Shown: one piece after another, positions 27,862 to 37,471 of the stretch | How positions within the stretch are numbered: position 1 is the stretch's first letter | Layout: each line of letters begins with the position of its first letter | Made by a program: the position numbers and the translations under genes | Source: an uncultured Croceitalea sp. | GTDB lineage: Bacteria > Bacteroidota > Bacteroidia > Flavobacteriales > Flavobacteriaceae | Direction: 5' to 3' | DNA length: 42,276 nucleotides | Assembly: GCA_937926215.1 (NCBI GenBank) | Contig: CALEYA010000041.1 | Span: forward strand, 1-42,276 | Notes under the pieces: model-generated | Told to the model about the DNA's origin: nothing | The model's input: only the letters and a program-made list of their open reading frames with translations | The model's database searches: none

Positions 27862-29433
27862 CTAAAACCTGTATCCAAGTTGTGCTGTTAATTGCTGCCT
27901 GCCTCCAATACCCAATTGTACCATAAAATCCCAATGTTTACCAAAGCCTTTATTGACTCCAAATAGTGCGTTCCATTGTGTGGGAATAAAATTCACATTA
28001 TAGCGTAAGATATTCCCATCTTCCAATTCAAAAAAGCCTGATACATCTGAATCATAAAATTGACCCATACTCCCTGCAAACACATTGAGATTGTTGGGAA
28101 ATCGATAGCCAGCTAAAAGCACATAGGCATTTGCGGTTGTTGTAGTATTGGCCTCCTCCACACTTGCCCTGATAAATTGATAGGTGCCACTTGCAAAGAC
28201 ATCTCCTATACCACCACCAAGGGTAACGGCACCGCCTATTATATTTGCACTTACATCTATATTTAGGGGCAATGATTGTGGGATATCACCAGGACTTAAC
28301 CCTAAAAAAGGCGCCAAGTCCACGATACCTTGCCTAAATTCCGGATCTAGATTGAAATTCCCCGCTACGGTATTATCCGCTCTTCCTATAATCCCCGACA
28401 CATTTAAAAAAGGGAAAATCCAAACATCGGGTCGCACAAAATAGGTATTTGTGGTTTGCACAATATTGGAGCTTTCCAAATCGAACAGCGAGCTTAAATC
28501 CGCTAATTCTCCATCTCCAAAACCAACACTGATTCCTTGAAAATCCAAATCGTCATCTTGGGAATGCACTATAACGTTTATGCCAACCGGTCTTGGTAAT
28601 CCAAACCCAAGTTTTGTAGCGGGCTTTCCAAAAATTGGCAGCCCCCAACCCAAGGTCACGTTAACGGTATCTACAACTTTCTCAGTATCAAAAAAAGCGG
28701 AAGAGCTTGGTTTTCCCGCCCAAGAAACCCTGGTTCCATTGGGAGTTGTGTAATCTGCTGTTTTATAAGTAAATTCAAAATTTTGACCTTTTACGGTATA
28801 ACTCTCTTTAATTTCGGAAATTATATATCCTTTTAGTTCCGTGACCCTTTGATAATATACAATACGTTTAAAATTTTCCTTGCCTTCGGAAAGTTTTTTT
28901 AAACTACTTAATTCAATTTTTTCTAAAATGCCATTCGAAATAAAAATTTGACCATCATACTTTTTAATATCCTTTAATTCAGGTTCGATATTGTTTTTAG
29001 AGTACCGGTAACCAAAAACAATTTCTTGCGAATCGGACCTTACTAATTTTAAAGAGGATTCATCGTATAAATTACTTCTTGAAAGTCGACTAAGTTTATG
29101 ACTTTTTTCAATCGCTTTTTTCAACGACTTTAAATCTGATTTTGAGAATTGTCCTTGTTCTATCAAAAAACGAATATCCTTACCATCTTTATAAGATGGA
29201 TCATAAACGATTTGGGTCTTATAAGTTCCATTTCCTTGCACATTCCCTATTTCGATTTCTAAATTTTGCACAAAACTACCTTCTTGTAAAAGTACACTTG
29301 CGGCCGCATCGAGAATTTTAGGTGAAATTCCATATTCAGCAAGATAGGAGCTATTTAACGGGCTTTCTTCTTGAGCACTTGCGTTCCAAAAAAGTATGAG
29401 GCCCAGGCTTACAAAAAAGAGATGTTTTTTCAT
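27862..29433 (-). CDS. putative outer-membrane beta-barrel protein of unknown function
   Basis: 523 aa, signal peptide; C-terminal half glycine-rich and amphipathic, ending LGIGGRQQLTAQLGYRF (C-terminal Phe as in OMPs). Confidence 0.65.
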   Translation of the reverse strand: MKKHLFFVSLGLILFWNASAQEESPLNSSYLAEYGISPKILDAAASVLLQEGSFVQNLEIEIGNVQGNGTYKTQIVYDPSYKDGKDIRFLIEQGQFSKSDLKSLKKAIEKSHKLSRLSRSNLYDESSLKLVRSDSQEIVFGYRYSKNNIEPELKDIKKYDGQIFISNGILEKIELSSLKKLSEGKENFKRIVYYQRVTELKGYIISEIKESYTVKGQNFEFTYKTADYTTPNGTRVSWAGKPSSSAFFDTEKVVDTVNVTLGWGLPIFGKPATKLGFGLPRPVGINVIVHSQDDDLDFQGISVGFGDGELADLSSLFDLESSNIVQTTNTYFVRPDVWIFPFLNVSGIIGRADNTVAGNFNLDPEFRQGIVDLAPFLGLSPGDIPQSLPLNIDVSANIIGGAVTLGGGIGDVFASGTYQFIRASVEEANTTTTANAYVLLAGYRFPNNLNVFAGSMGQFYDSDVSGFFELEDGNILRYNVNFIPTQWNALFGVNKGFGKHWDFMVQLGIGGRQQLTAQLGYRF

Positions 29434-29451
29434 TTTCGTACGTTTAATAAT

Positions 29452-30135
29452 TTAGTTTTTCAAGTTGGTTTTGTTTTGATTGATAAATTTCCCCACAACT
29501 ACTGCGGTCACAATAACAAGATAGAACTGTCCTACAAGTCCGATTAAAATACTTGCTTTTTGTGCCAAAGGGGTAAGCGGTGTCATATCGCCGTAACCTA
29601 TGGTCAACAAGGTGATAAAACTAAAATACATCAGTTGCTCCGTTAGGGTGTTGGGATGTGATTCTTGCATGTTCAAAAGGCCACCCCCAAAGGAGTCTGG
29701 GTTGGTTAATTCAATGGCCATGTAAACGTAAAACCCTATTAAGCCGAGACATATAAACCCACTTGCCATACCTAAGATTACTTTTTTATCCACCGTTGCG
29801 GATTGCCAAACCTGCTTGATGATCTCATAGGTAACCGCCAAATAAAAAGCAAAGTAGATCCCAAATTGTATATAACTGGTAAAGAGCGTCATTTCACCAT
29901 GGGCTTGGGCAAGACCAAAAATAATACTGCTGGCAATTAACAAAACCAAAAAGAACCAAAACAGTTCCTTACGCTTTGAAATTAAAAGGATACCCGCAAT
30001 TAGGTTAAGCAAGAATAAAATGGGCGCGATACTTTTATCAAAGATTTCCCCGGGAATGAACAGCGACCCAAACAGTACTGCCAATTGGGTGATAAAGAAA
30101 AAATCAAATCGTATAGTATAAAGTCTATCTTTCAT
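29452..30135 (-). CDS. potassium-channel-like protein (two-TM ion channel pore)
   Basis: 227 aa; multiple TM segments and pore signature LMYFSFITLLTIGYGDMTPLTPLAQKASILIGLVGQFYLVIVTAVVVGKF. Confidence 0.9.
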   Translation of the reverse strand: MKDRLYTIRFDFFFITQLAVLFGSLFIPGEIFDKSIAPILFLLNLIAGILLISKRKELFWFFLVLLIASSIIFGLAQAHGEMTLFTSYIQFGIYFAFYLAVTYEIIKQVWQSATVDKKVILGMASGFICLGLIGFYVYMAIELTNPDSFGGGLLNMQESHPNTLTEQLMYFSFITLLTIGYGDMTPLTPLAQKASILIGLVGQFYLVIVTAVVVGKFINQNKTNLKN

Positions 30136-30139
30136 TTTG

Positions 30140-30853
30140 CTAGAATGTGTATCCTATTTTAATTCCATATCGAAAAGCGATGAGCCTTAATTCCGTCCTT
30201 TGATTTCCGTTAATTTCAAAATCCGGATCTATAAGGTCAACGATCCCAAGTCGCTTTAAGGCATCCGTTAGATCATCGTAAAAAGCTTGGGGCACCGGAG
30301 TTACTTCATTTAGCTCCAAAGTATTAAAACTAAGCCCGGGGCCTGCAATAATGAAATCGATAAAGAATCGTTTGTTCAAGTTTAGTTTATAGCCAACCTC
30401 CAATCCGGGATTGAAAGTTTGCAAGCTAGCATCGATAAGGATTTCGCTTGCTTGATTATCCACGGCAGTATAGATACCGGCGATATCCCCTTTCCGTTTT
30501 TGGAATCGGAAATATGCTCCTGCATAAAAACCCATAAGCCCACTATGGGATTTTTGAAAATACCAGCGGAATTCAGGAATTAATTTGATGCCTTTAAAAT
30601 CAAACTCGTTTGTCACGAATCTATCGAAATCAATAGAAGAAATATCAAGATTGCCTGATGAGAATTTATAACCCGTTGACAAGCTTACTGAAAAACGATG
30701 TCCTACTTCACGTTCATATTGAATCTGATACGTGCCCGCCCATGGTAATAAGGGATCAATACTTATATGGTTTTTATTTGTTCCTTCTTGCGCAATACCA
30801 AAAGCGGTATGCACTAATAGCAACAAAATCAACATGTGATTTGGTGTTCTCAT
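30140..30853 (-). CDS. putative outer-membrane beta-barrel protein
   Basis: 237 aa, signal peptide (FGIAQ), ISIDPLLPWAGTYQIQYEREVGHRFSVSLSTGYKF, C-terminal RYGIKIGYTF. Confidence 0.75.
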   Translation of the reverse strand: MRTPNHMLILLLLVHTAFGIAQEGTNKNHISIDPLLPWAGTYQIQYEREVGHRFSVSLSTGYKFSSGNLDISSIDFDRFVTNEFDFKGIKLIPEFRWYFQKSHSGLMGFYAGAYFRFQKRKGDIAGIYTAVDNQASEILIDASLQTFNPGLEVGYKLNLNKRFFIDFIIAGPGLSFNTLELNEVTPVPQAFYDDLTDALKRLGIVDLIDPDFEINGNQRTELRLIAFRYGIKIGYTF

Positions 30854-30871
30854 TTCCCATAACCATTTGGG

Positions 30872-33800
30872 TTATTCCAAAAGTGCCTTATTAAACTGAT
30901 ACCCTTTATAATCCACTTTATACAATACGCTATAAAAAGCGGGTATAAACAATAAGGTAATTACTGTTCCAAATAAGAGTCCGACCATAATGGTCACGGC
31001 CATGGGCTCCCAGGTTTCCCCTCCGCCCAAATACAAGGGTATTAAGCCCAATACTGTAGTAAAGGTGGCCAATAATATGGGTCGAAAACGCTGCAAGCAG
31101 GCCGCGATAATCGCATCCTGTGGTTTTCGTTTGATTTCGTTCTCCTCAATCTCTATCCGATCCACCAGTACTATTGCGTTGTTGATTACGATTCCCGCAA
31201 GGGAAATAACACCCAAAAAGGCCATAAACCCAAAAGGAACATTAAAAATCAATAATCCCAACACCATACCGATAACCCCTAGGGGAATGGTACAAACGAT
31301 CATAGCCATCTTACGGAAAGAGTTAAACTGGATGATCAATAGCATGACAATGATAAAAGCGGATAAGGGCAGGTAGCTGGCTACCGCACCCATATTTTCT
31401 GCCGTAGTCTCTGCATCACCACCCAAGTTATAACTGTAACCGGCGCCCCAGCTCGCTGCCTGTTCCTCTAACCAAGGGGTAATTTGGGCCGTAATTGCGG
31501 AAGCATTGCCATCTGCCGTCAATTCGCTTGACACGTTGATGGTACGTGTTAAATTCAATCGCTTTACACGGGTATATTGCCATTGCGGAACAATGGAGGC
31601 CACCTGGAGTAGGGGCACACTTTTTCCGGAACTTTGGGCATAAATATTCAGGGTTTCCAAAGAAGCCAGAGACTGCTGTTTGCTTTGGTCGCTTAACATA
31701 ACAATGGGAATGGACTTGTCGTCCTCCCTGTATTCACCGGTGCTAAAACCATCCAATACGGTCTGTAAGGATGTTGCTATGTCTTGATTGGTTACCCCTG
31801 CCAGTTGCGCTTTATTCTGGTCGATATCAATGATGAATTTCTTTCCTTTTGGTCCCCAATCATCCTTGATGTTTTTGGTGCCGGCAATACTGAACAACTT
31901 GGTTTTTATGGTTTGCGATATATCCGCTAATTTACTGGGGTCATCCCCAGAAACTTTTATTTCAATAGGTGTTCCACCGCCCCCGGAACCTAAAAGACCT
32001 ACTTTGATGTCCGCATTGGGAAAAGACGAAAAACTGAAAGAATCCAATTTTCTGACCATCTCATTGTTTACCAAGAAATTGGTAGTATTTATAAGGATAT
32101 GTGCATAATTGGAATTCGCTTCGTCAGGATTGTACCCCAAATCATAGGCCGAAGGACCTTCGCCGATATAAGCGGACCAATCCACAATACCATCGGCATT
32201 GTTCTCATTGACCTTAAGCTCTCTGGTCATAAATGCCTCAATTGCAGCAACCATCTCTTGGGTACGCTCAATTTTAGTCCCCTCTGGAAGGTTGATGTCC
32301 GCAGTGATCATATTACGATCACTGTCCGGAAAGAATACGAAAGCCAATAATCCAAACCCTAAAATGGATAAAAAGAACATACCCACAATAGCAAAAAGAA
32401 CGGTTCGCTTCCAGTTAAGGGCAACCAATATCAAATCTTTGTATTTGGATTTTAAGCCATTGATCAAACGGTCAAGAAAACTTACTTTCCCTTCTTCTTG
32501 TTTTTTCACTTTTAGGAAGAACACACAGAATAGGGTAATAATACTTAAGGCGATGATCCATGAAGATAGCAAAGCGATGGTAATGACAACAAAAATGGGT
32601 CCCATAATATCGCCCATAACGGATTCTGCCATATAAAACGATAAGAAGGCCGCCGAAGTGGTCAAGGTAGAGATCAGTAAGGGCGTAAAAAGTTCGGAGC
32701 AAGAATCTATGGCCGCTTTTTTGACATCCACGCCATTTTCCATTTTTACCATAACGGACTCCGCCACCACGATACCATTATCCACCATCATGCCCAAAGC
32801 CATGATCAAGGCTGCTAAAGTGATTTGATTCAATCCAACATCGATCAAGCCCATTACAAATAGGGTGGTAATCGTAACAATGGGGATCAAACTGGCAATG
32901 ACCAAACCTGTTCTCAATCCTAGGAAAAACAACATTACAATGAGCACTATGGTTATGGATTGCAGAAGGTTACCCACAAAATCACTGATTTTTGTATCGA
33001 TATAACTGTCTATGGAGGCCAATCTGTTCGCTTCTAGTCCTACCGGAAGTTTTTCGCGCCACTCATTAAGAACAACATCGAGTTCTTCCCCTAATTTAAT
33101 GATATTGGCTCCCTTTTTTAGGGAAACATGGAGCGATAGCGCATCTTTACCGTTGATCCGTACAATTTGGGTGGGTGGGTTGATATATCCTTTTCGAACG
33201 TTGGTAATATCCTTTAAAGGAACCACCTGCCCGCCGTCCCCAACGGGAATCAGCATTTCTTCGATATCGGAAACGTCATTAAAATTCCCTGTAGGTTCTA
33301 GGATAATACGCTCGTCCCCTACATTGATTTGCCCCCCGGAGCTTAAAATATTGGTATTCCCTATCAAGCCTTGCAAGCGGTTGGAGGTTAACCCAAAGCT
33401 CTTCAATTTCGTGTTGTCAAATTCTACGAATACACGCTCTTCTTGATCTCCGTTGATTTCCACTTTTGCGGCATCGGGCAATTTGATCAGATCATCGCGC
33501 ATATCATCGGCAAAGGTTTTCATTTCGGTAAAAGAATAGCCATCGCTGGTGAGGCCTACCGCAATTCCAAAAACCTCACCAATGCCATCGTCCTTAAGTT
33601 GGGGTTGTACACCGGTAGGTAGTCCTTGAATGCTACTTAATTTTCTTCGAAGACGATCCCAAACCGCTTGTAACTCTTCCGGCTTTGTTTGCATCACCAA
33701 TTCTACTTGAACAATAGAAAGGCCCGTTCTTGAAGTACTCGTAACCTTCTTTAGTTCGGGCAATTCTTGGGCTACTTTTTCAATTTTATCCGTAACCAAT

Positions 33801-33982
33801 TCCTCAACACGTTCTGGACTGGCACCCGGAAACGATGAAACTATGGAAGCTACCCGAATTGTGTACGGAGGCATGCTATCACGGGAAAGTCCTTGATAAC
33901 CAACCAAACCCATAAGCATAACCACGGCAAGGATACTTAAAACAACACGGTTGTTATTAATTGAAAACTGGGTAAGATTCAT
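30872..33982 (-). CDS. efflux RND transporter permease (AcrB/AcrD/AcrF family)
   Basis: 1036 aa; SFPGASPERVEELVTDKIE, ALIMALGMMVDNGIVVAES, GFMAFLGVISLAGIVINNAIVLVDRIE, RFRPILLATFTTVLGLIPLYLGGG. Confidence 0.97.
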   Translation of the reverse strand: MNLTQFSINNNRVVLSILAVVMLMGLVGYQGLSRDSMPPYTIRVASIVSSFPGASPERVEELVTDKIEKVAQELPELKKVTSTSRTGLSIVQVELVMQTKPEELQAVWDRLRRKLSSIQGLPTGVQPQLKDDGIGEVFGIAVGLTSDGYSFTEMKTFADDMRDDLIKLPDAAKVEINGDQEERVFVEFDNTKLKSFGLTSNRLQGLIGNTNILSSGGQINVGDERIILEPTGNFNDVSDIEEMLIPVGDGGQVVPLKDITNVRKGYINPPTQIVRINGKDALSLHVSLKKGANIIKLGEELDVVLNEWREKLPVGLEANRLASIDSYIDTKISDFVGNLLQSITIVLIVMLFFLGLRTGLVIASLIPIVTITTLFVMGLIDVGLNQITLAALIMALGMMVDNGIVVAESVMVKMENGVDVKKAAIDSCSELFTPLLISTLTTSAAFLSFYMAESVMGDIMGPIFVVITIALLSSWIIALSIITLFCVFFLKVKKQEEGKVSFLDRLINGLKSKYKDLILVALNWKRTVLFAIVGMFFLSILGFGLLAFVFFPDSDRNMITADINLPEGTKIERTQEMVAAIEAFMTRELKVNENNADGIVDWSAYIGEGPSAYDLGYNPDEANSNYAHILINTTNFLVNNEMVRKLDSFSFSSFPNADIKVGLLGSGGGGTPIEIKVSGDDPSKLADISQTIKTKLFSIAGTKNIKDDWGPKGKKFIIDIDQNKAQLAGVTNQDIATSLQTVLDGFSTGEYREDDKSIPIVMLSDQSKQQSLASLETLNIYAQSSGKSVPLLQVASIVPQWQYTRVKRLNLTRTINVSSELTADGNASAITAQITPWLEEQAASWGAGYSYNLGGDAETTAENMGAVASYLPLSAFIIVMLLIIQFNSFRKMAMIVCTIPLGVIGMVLGLLIFNVPFGFMAFLGVISLAGIVINNAIVLVDRIEIEENEIKRKPQDAIIAACLQRFRPILLATFTTVLGLIPLYLGGGETWEPMAVTIMVGLLFGTVITLLFIPAFYSVLYKVDYKGYQFNKALLE

Positions 33983-34004
33983 AGTTAGTTGTGTTTATTG
34001 TTGG

Positions 34005-35099
34005 TTACTGCAGTCGTACTTTCTGTCCATCCAGTAGGGTTTGTAAACCGGCCGTAGCAATCTTCTCACCACCATTGAGCCCGCTTTTGATCTTAAATCC
34101 GCTGCTTGTTAGCTCGCCCACCTCAATAGGTTGTTTTTTGGCCGTTCCCGTCTTATTGTCTTCAGATTCTATGATGAATACAAAATTGCCGTTTCCATCC
34201 TCACCTACTGCTTTTAGGGGAACGGTAAGGGTATTACGCCCTTTATCTTCTTGACCGGATTCAAAATTGAACGTTACCGTGGCCGCCATGCCTGGTTTAA
34301 TTTCCGTTGACGGTGCTACGATTCCTATGGCTGTAATATAGGTGGACGAATTTTCGTCAATGGCAGGGGAAACTTCAATGACGTTCCCTTTGAAGGAACC
34401 TTGCTCGATCGCGGAAAATTCCAAATCGGTTGGCATACCCACATTTACCCTATTGACCAAGGATTCTGGTAATCCAACCTCTATTTTCAAATCATCACCC
34501 GCATTAAGAATGGCAAACACATGCCCAGCCGCTACACGTTCATTAACACCGCCATCGGTACTGGCTATTACGCCATCTTTAGGTGCTTTAATAATACCAT
34601 AACTTAGTTGGGTGGCCTGTATGCTTCTGTTTCTTTTGGCAGATTCAAATTGATCAAGGGCACTTTGATACGAATTCTTTGCCTGTTCATAATCGCTCAA
34701 AGACTGACTGCCACTTTCGTAGAGTGATTTCACACGATCCAAGGCGGATTTAGCCGTGTTCATCGCTGAACTTGCACTATTAAGGGCGGATACGGATTGC
34801 TCATAGGCCAAATTAGCCTCAACATTGTCCAATCTAGCAATGACATCGCCTTTCTTTACTTTTGCACCTTTCCAGTGATTTACTTTGGTGATAATACCAC
34901 CACTTCTAAAACTTAGATCGATCGCATCGCTTGCTTTGGCCGTTCCGCTAAAGGAACGTATTTTTTGATCGTCCGAAGTACCCACCACCTGAAAACTAAC
35001 CGGCCTAAGTACTTCTTCCTGTTTTTTTTCCTCTTCCTTGCACGAAGTAAATGCCAAAAATGTTGACAGTATCAACAGGCTATAATGAAAATATTTCAT
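34005..35099 (-). CDS. efflux RND transporter periplasmic adaptor (membrane fusion protein)
   Basis: 364 aa; lipobox-like FTSC; lipoyl/hairpin region DLSFRSGGIITKVNHWKGAKVKKGDVIARLDN...; GIIKAPKDGVIASTDGGVNERVAAGH. Confidence 0.95.
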   Translation of the reverse strand: MKYFHYSLLILSTFLAFTSCKEEEKKQEEVLRPVSFQVVGTSDDQKIRSFSGTAKASDAIDLSFRSGGIITKVNHWKGAKVKKGDVIARLDNVEANLAYEQSVSALNSASSAMNTAKSALDRVKSLYESGSQSLSDYEQAKNSYQSALDQFESAKRNRSIQATQLSYGIIKAPKDGVIASTDGGVNERVAAGHVFAILNAGDDLKIEVGLPESLVNRVNVGMPTDLEFSAIEQGSFKGNVIEVSPAIDENSSTYITAIGIVAPSTEIKPGMAATVTFNFESGQEDKGRNTLTVPLKAVGEDGNGNFVFIIESEDNKTGTAKKQPIEVGELTSSGFKIKSGLNGGEKIATAGLQTLLDGQKVRLQ

Positions 35100-35115
35100 G
35101 TTCCGTATCTTTAAA

Positions 35116-37461
35116 TTATTGATTTCTACTTAAGATAAAAGTCCTTGCTCTCTGAATAAAATCTTGATTGTTTTCGGCTGAATTCATCAAGAAGAAATAA
35201 CCAATGGCCCGCTCCAATTGCATAGAAGCCAATAGGTAATTATAATTTGCCGTTGCACTGGCCAATTGCGATTGTAAATAATTGGTTTGCGCATCGATCA
35301 ATTGGATTAGTGGCACTGCGCCCTCACTGTACGCAACTTGGGTCAAATCCAAACTTTCTTTTGCGGCTTCTTCAGCAATCTTGGATATTTGGATGTTCGC
35401 TATTTCATTGGTTAAATCTAAGACAAGGGCATTGACATTGGTTTCGATATTCAAATCGATATTGCTCTTTTGGATATTCAATTGATCCTCTTGTATTTTT
35501 GCCGTTTGCCTGCCTATATTGTTCAAATTTTGCCTAAAAATGGGTAGCGAAAGATTGAGCCCCAAATTATAGGTGCCGTCTGGAGCAACCGGTATTCCAG
35601 GTGTTAAGGTAGAACCTGCACCAGATTGGCTTAATGCTAGATTGTAATTTCCCTGAAGCGCAAGTGTAGGTACAAACCTGCCGGATGCATTTAGGCGATA
35701 GGTACGTTGTACCGCTTCCAGGTTATAGCCGATATTTTTCAATTCCGGTGCGTTCTTCTCCGCTTCCTGTATTAAAAATCCAATGAGGTTGGGCCGTAGT
35801 TTTGGGTTGTCCAGAATTTCAAGGAAATCTTGATACCTATAATTCGAAAACAATCCCTCTGAGATAACTGCATCCTCTATATCTATCTCCATGGAAATTG
35901 GATTGTTCATCAATTGATTGATCGTATAGTACGCTTGGTTCAATTGATTGCCCGCTTCGATCAGGGTCTGCATGTTTTGGGCCATTTGGCTACGAAATCG
36001 CAGTACGTCTGATTTTCCAGAAGCCCCAGCTTCAAAGTTTTGTTCGGAAATTTGCAGGTTTTCTTTGGTAACCTCAAGGTTTTGGGCTTGGATCTGGGCG
36101 TTGGTCTTTAAGATCAACGCATTGAAATAGGCTACGGAACCATTGAGTATGGCATCCAATTCTGCTGCATTATAGCTCTCTTGTTGTGCTTTTTGCAAAT
36201 TGTCTTGAATGGTAATACCTGCCGCCGCACCCTCAGAATAAATGAGTTGCTGTAGACTTACATTGCCAGAAGTGGAAAACTCCGGATTAGCACCCCCTGA
36301 TATTTCTGCAACACGGGGATCTAAGTATGCTGCGGTAGCGGAAGCCGATACATCCGGCAAAAAATTGCTTTTGGCCGTTTTTACGTCCTGTGTACTCAAA
36401 TCAACATTTTTTCTTTCTACTTCGAGCCCTAGGTTTCTGCCCACGACGCCTTTCATGATATCCAAGAGCGAGTAGGCATTTTCAGAAATGAAATTGCTCT
36501 CGCCACCCACAATGTCAACAGTGCCCAACATACTATATCGCAACGGAAACTTGATTTCCTTAGCGGTATTGAAGTTAAGGGAAAGCCTATTTTTATAGTC
36601 CAACAACATGGGAAGCTCCGATGGGTTGGTTCCGTTTATAATGGATTCTACGTCCAAGGCTATGCGTCTAAAAAAACGATTGATATTGGATTCTGGCTGA
36701 TTGGTTGCCAAAATACCTTTCTCCACATCTTTCTTTCTATTGGCGGAAAATGAAGGCAATTGTTTTTTATTAATGGCAGTAATCAGGGTTCTTAAAGCGG
36801 TCTCCGATAATGCGAACCCCCCAGCCAGGTAAACGGCATCTACATCGTCTGGAAAGTTGGGGACGTCCCCATTTTCTGGAAGTGTAATTAAGGTATAGGT
36901 AGCATCCTTATCCGCAAAATAGGCGTCAAACAGTTCCTTTATGGGCAGGGCCGCGGGAAGGTAATCGTCCACTAGAATTCCTACTTTCTTAAACTGATAA
37001 ATTGAATTGAAAGCATCCAAGTCCGTGGAATAGGATAGGGGCGCAATGATATAGGCAATATTATTGATTCCCGAAGTCTTTTGATCCTTGGGTAAATCGA
37101 TAAAATCACTGTTCACCGATCCAAAAACAACCACAGGTTTCTTATAGGTCTTTTGCTGGTACAACGCAATGTTATTGATGGTCCCAAACGCGAGTATGAT
37201 ATCAACATTACTAGATTCCAAATCAAGGTAGTTGGCTTTTGCCTTCTCTAAATCAAAACCGTTTTCAATAGGGTCTTTAAATACCACATTGGCATCTTGT
37301 CCTACCACGGCCCTAATTTCTGTTTGCAGTTTTTCAAGCAGCGGTATGTTTTCAACGGATGCTTCATCCGCCAATATTCCAATGGTCACGTTTTTAGAGC
37401 TTTGCGCAATTGAAAATGTGGTCGTTAGGAGAAAAAGAAGGACAATTAATTGCTTTGCCAT
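35116..37461 (-). CDS. fusion protein: N-terminal periplasmic-binding-protein-like (ABC_sub_bind-like) domain and C-terminal TolC-family outer-membrane efflux domain
   Basis: Start at MAKQLIVLLFLLTTTFSIAQ (37461) preferred over 37500. N-terminal ~310 aa: VTIGILADEASVENIPLLEKLQTEI..DIILAFGTINNIALYQQKTYKKPVVVFGSVNSDF..KVGILVDD..VDAVYLAGGFALSETALRTLITAINKKQLPSFS; C-terminal ~440 aa: TolC-type repeats (LGLEVERKNVDLS..KSNFLPDVSASATA..; LAFDLTN-like VDLTNEIANIQISKIAEEAAKESLDLTQVAYSEGAVPLIQLIDAQTNYLQSQLASATANYNYLLA). Confidence 0.85.
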   Translation of the reverse strand: MAKQLIVLLFLLTTTFSIAQSSKNVTIGILADEASVENIPLLEKLQTEIRAVVGQDANVVFKDPIENGFDLEKAKANYLDLESSNVDIILAFGTINNIALYQQKTYKKPVVVFGSVNSDFIDLPKDQKTSGINNIAYIIAPLSYSTDLDAFNSIYQFKKVGILVDDYLPAALPIKELFDAYFADKDATYTLITLPENGDVPNFPDDVDAVYLAGGFALSETALRTLITAINKKQLPSFSANRKKDVEKGILATNQPESNINRFFRRIALDVESIINGTNPSELPMLLDYKNRLSLNFNTAKEIKFPLRYSMLGTVDIVGGESNFISENAYSLLDIMKGVVGRNLGLEVERKNVDLSTQDVKTAKSNFLPDVSASATAAYLDPRVAEISGGANPEFSTSGNVSLQQLIYSEGAAAGITIQDNLQKAQQESYNAAELDAILNGSVAYFNALILKTNAQIQAQNLEVTKENLQISEQNFEAGASGKSDVLRFRSQMAQNMQTLIEAGNQLNQAYYTINQLMNNPISMEIDIEDAVISEGLFSNYRYQDFLEILDNPKLRPNLIGFLIQEAEKNAPELKNIGYNLEAVQRTYRLNASGRFVPTLALQGNYNLALSQSGAGSTLTPGIPVAPDGTYNLGLNLSLPIFRQNLNNIGRQTAKIQEDQLNIQKSNIDLNIETNVNALVLDLTNEIANIQISKIAEEAAKESLDLTQVAYSEGAVPLIQLIDAQTNYLQSQLASATANYNYLLASMQLERAIGYFFLMNSAENNQDFIQRARTFILSRNQ

Positions 37462-37471
37462 AAGTTCTAAA

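Noticed and set aside
31788-33446. Many plus-strand ORFs of 80-145 aa across the RND/MFP/TolC region
   Set aside because: Low-complexity Ser/Pro/Ile-rich translations antisense to high-confidence genes, as expected from codon bias on the opposite strand.
30872-33982. RND permease has D-N in TM4 (GMMVDNGIVV) and N-N in TM10 (GIVINNAIVLVD) instead of AcrB D407-D408 and K940
   Set aside because: The VDN/NN combination is common in a large subclass of RND permeases, so it is probably a subfamily trait rather than a defect in this protein.
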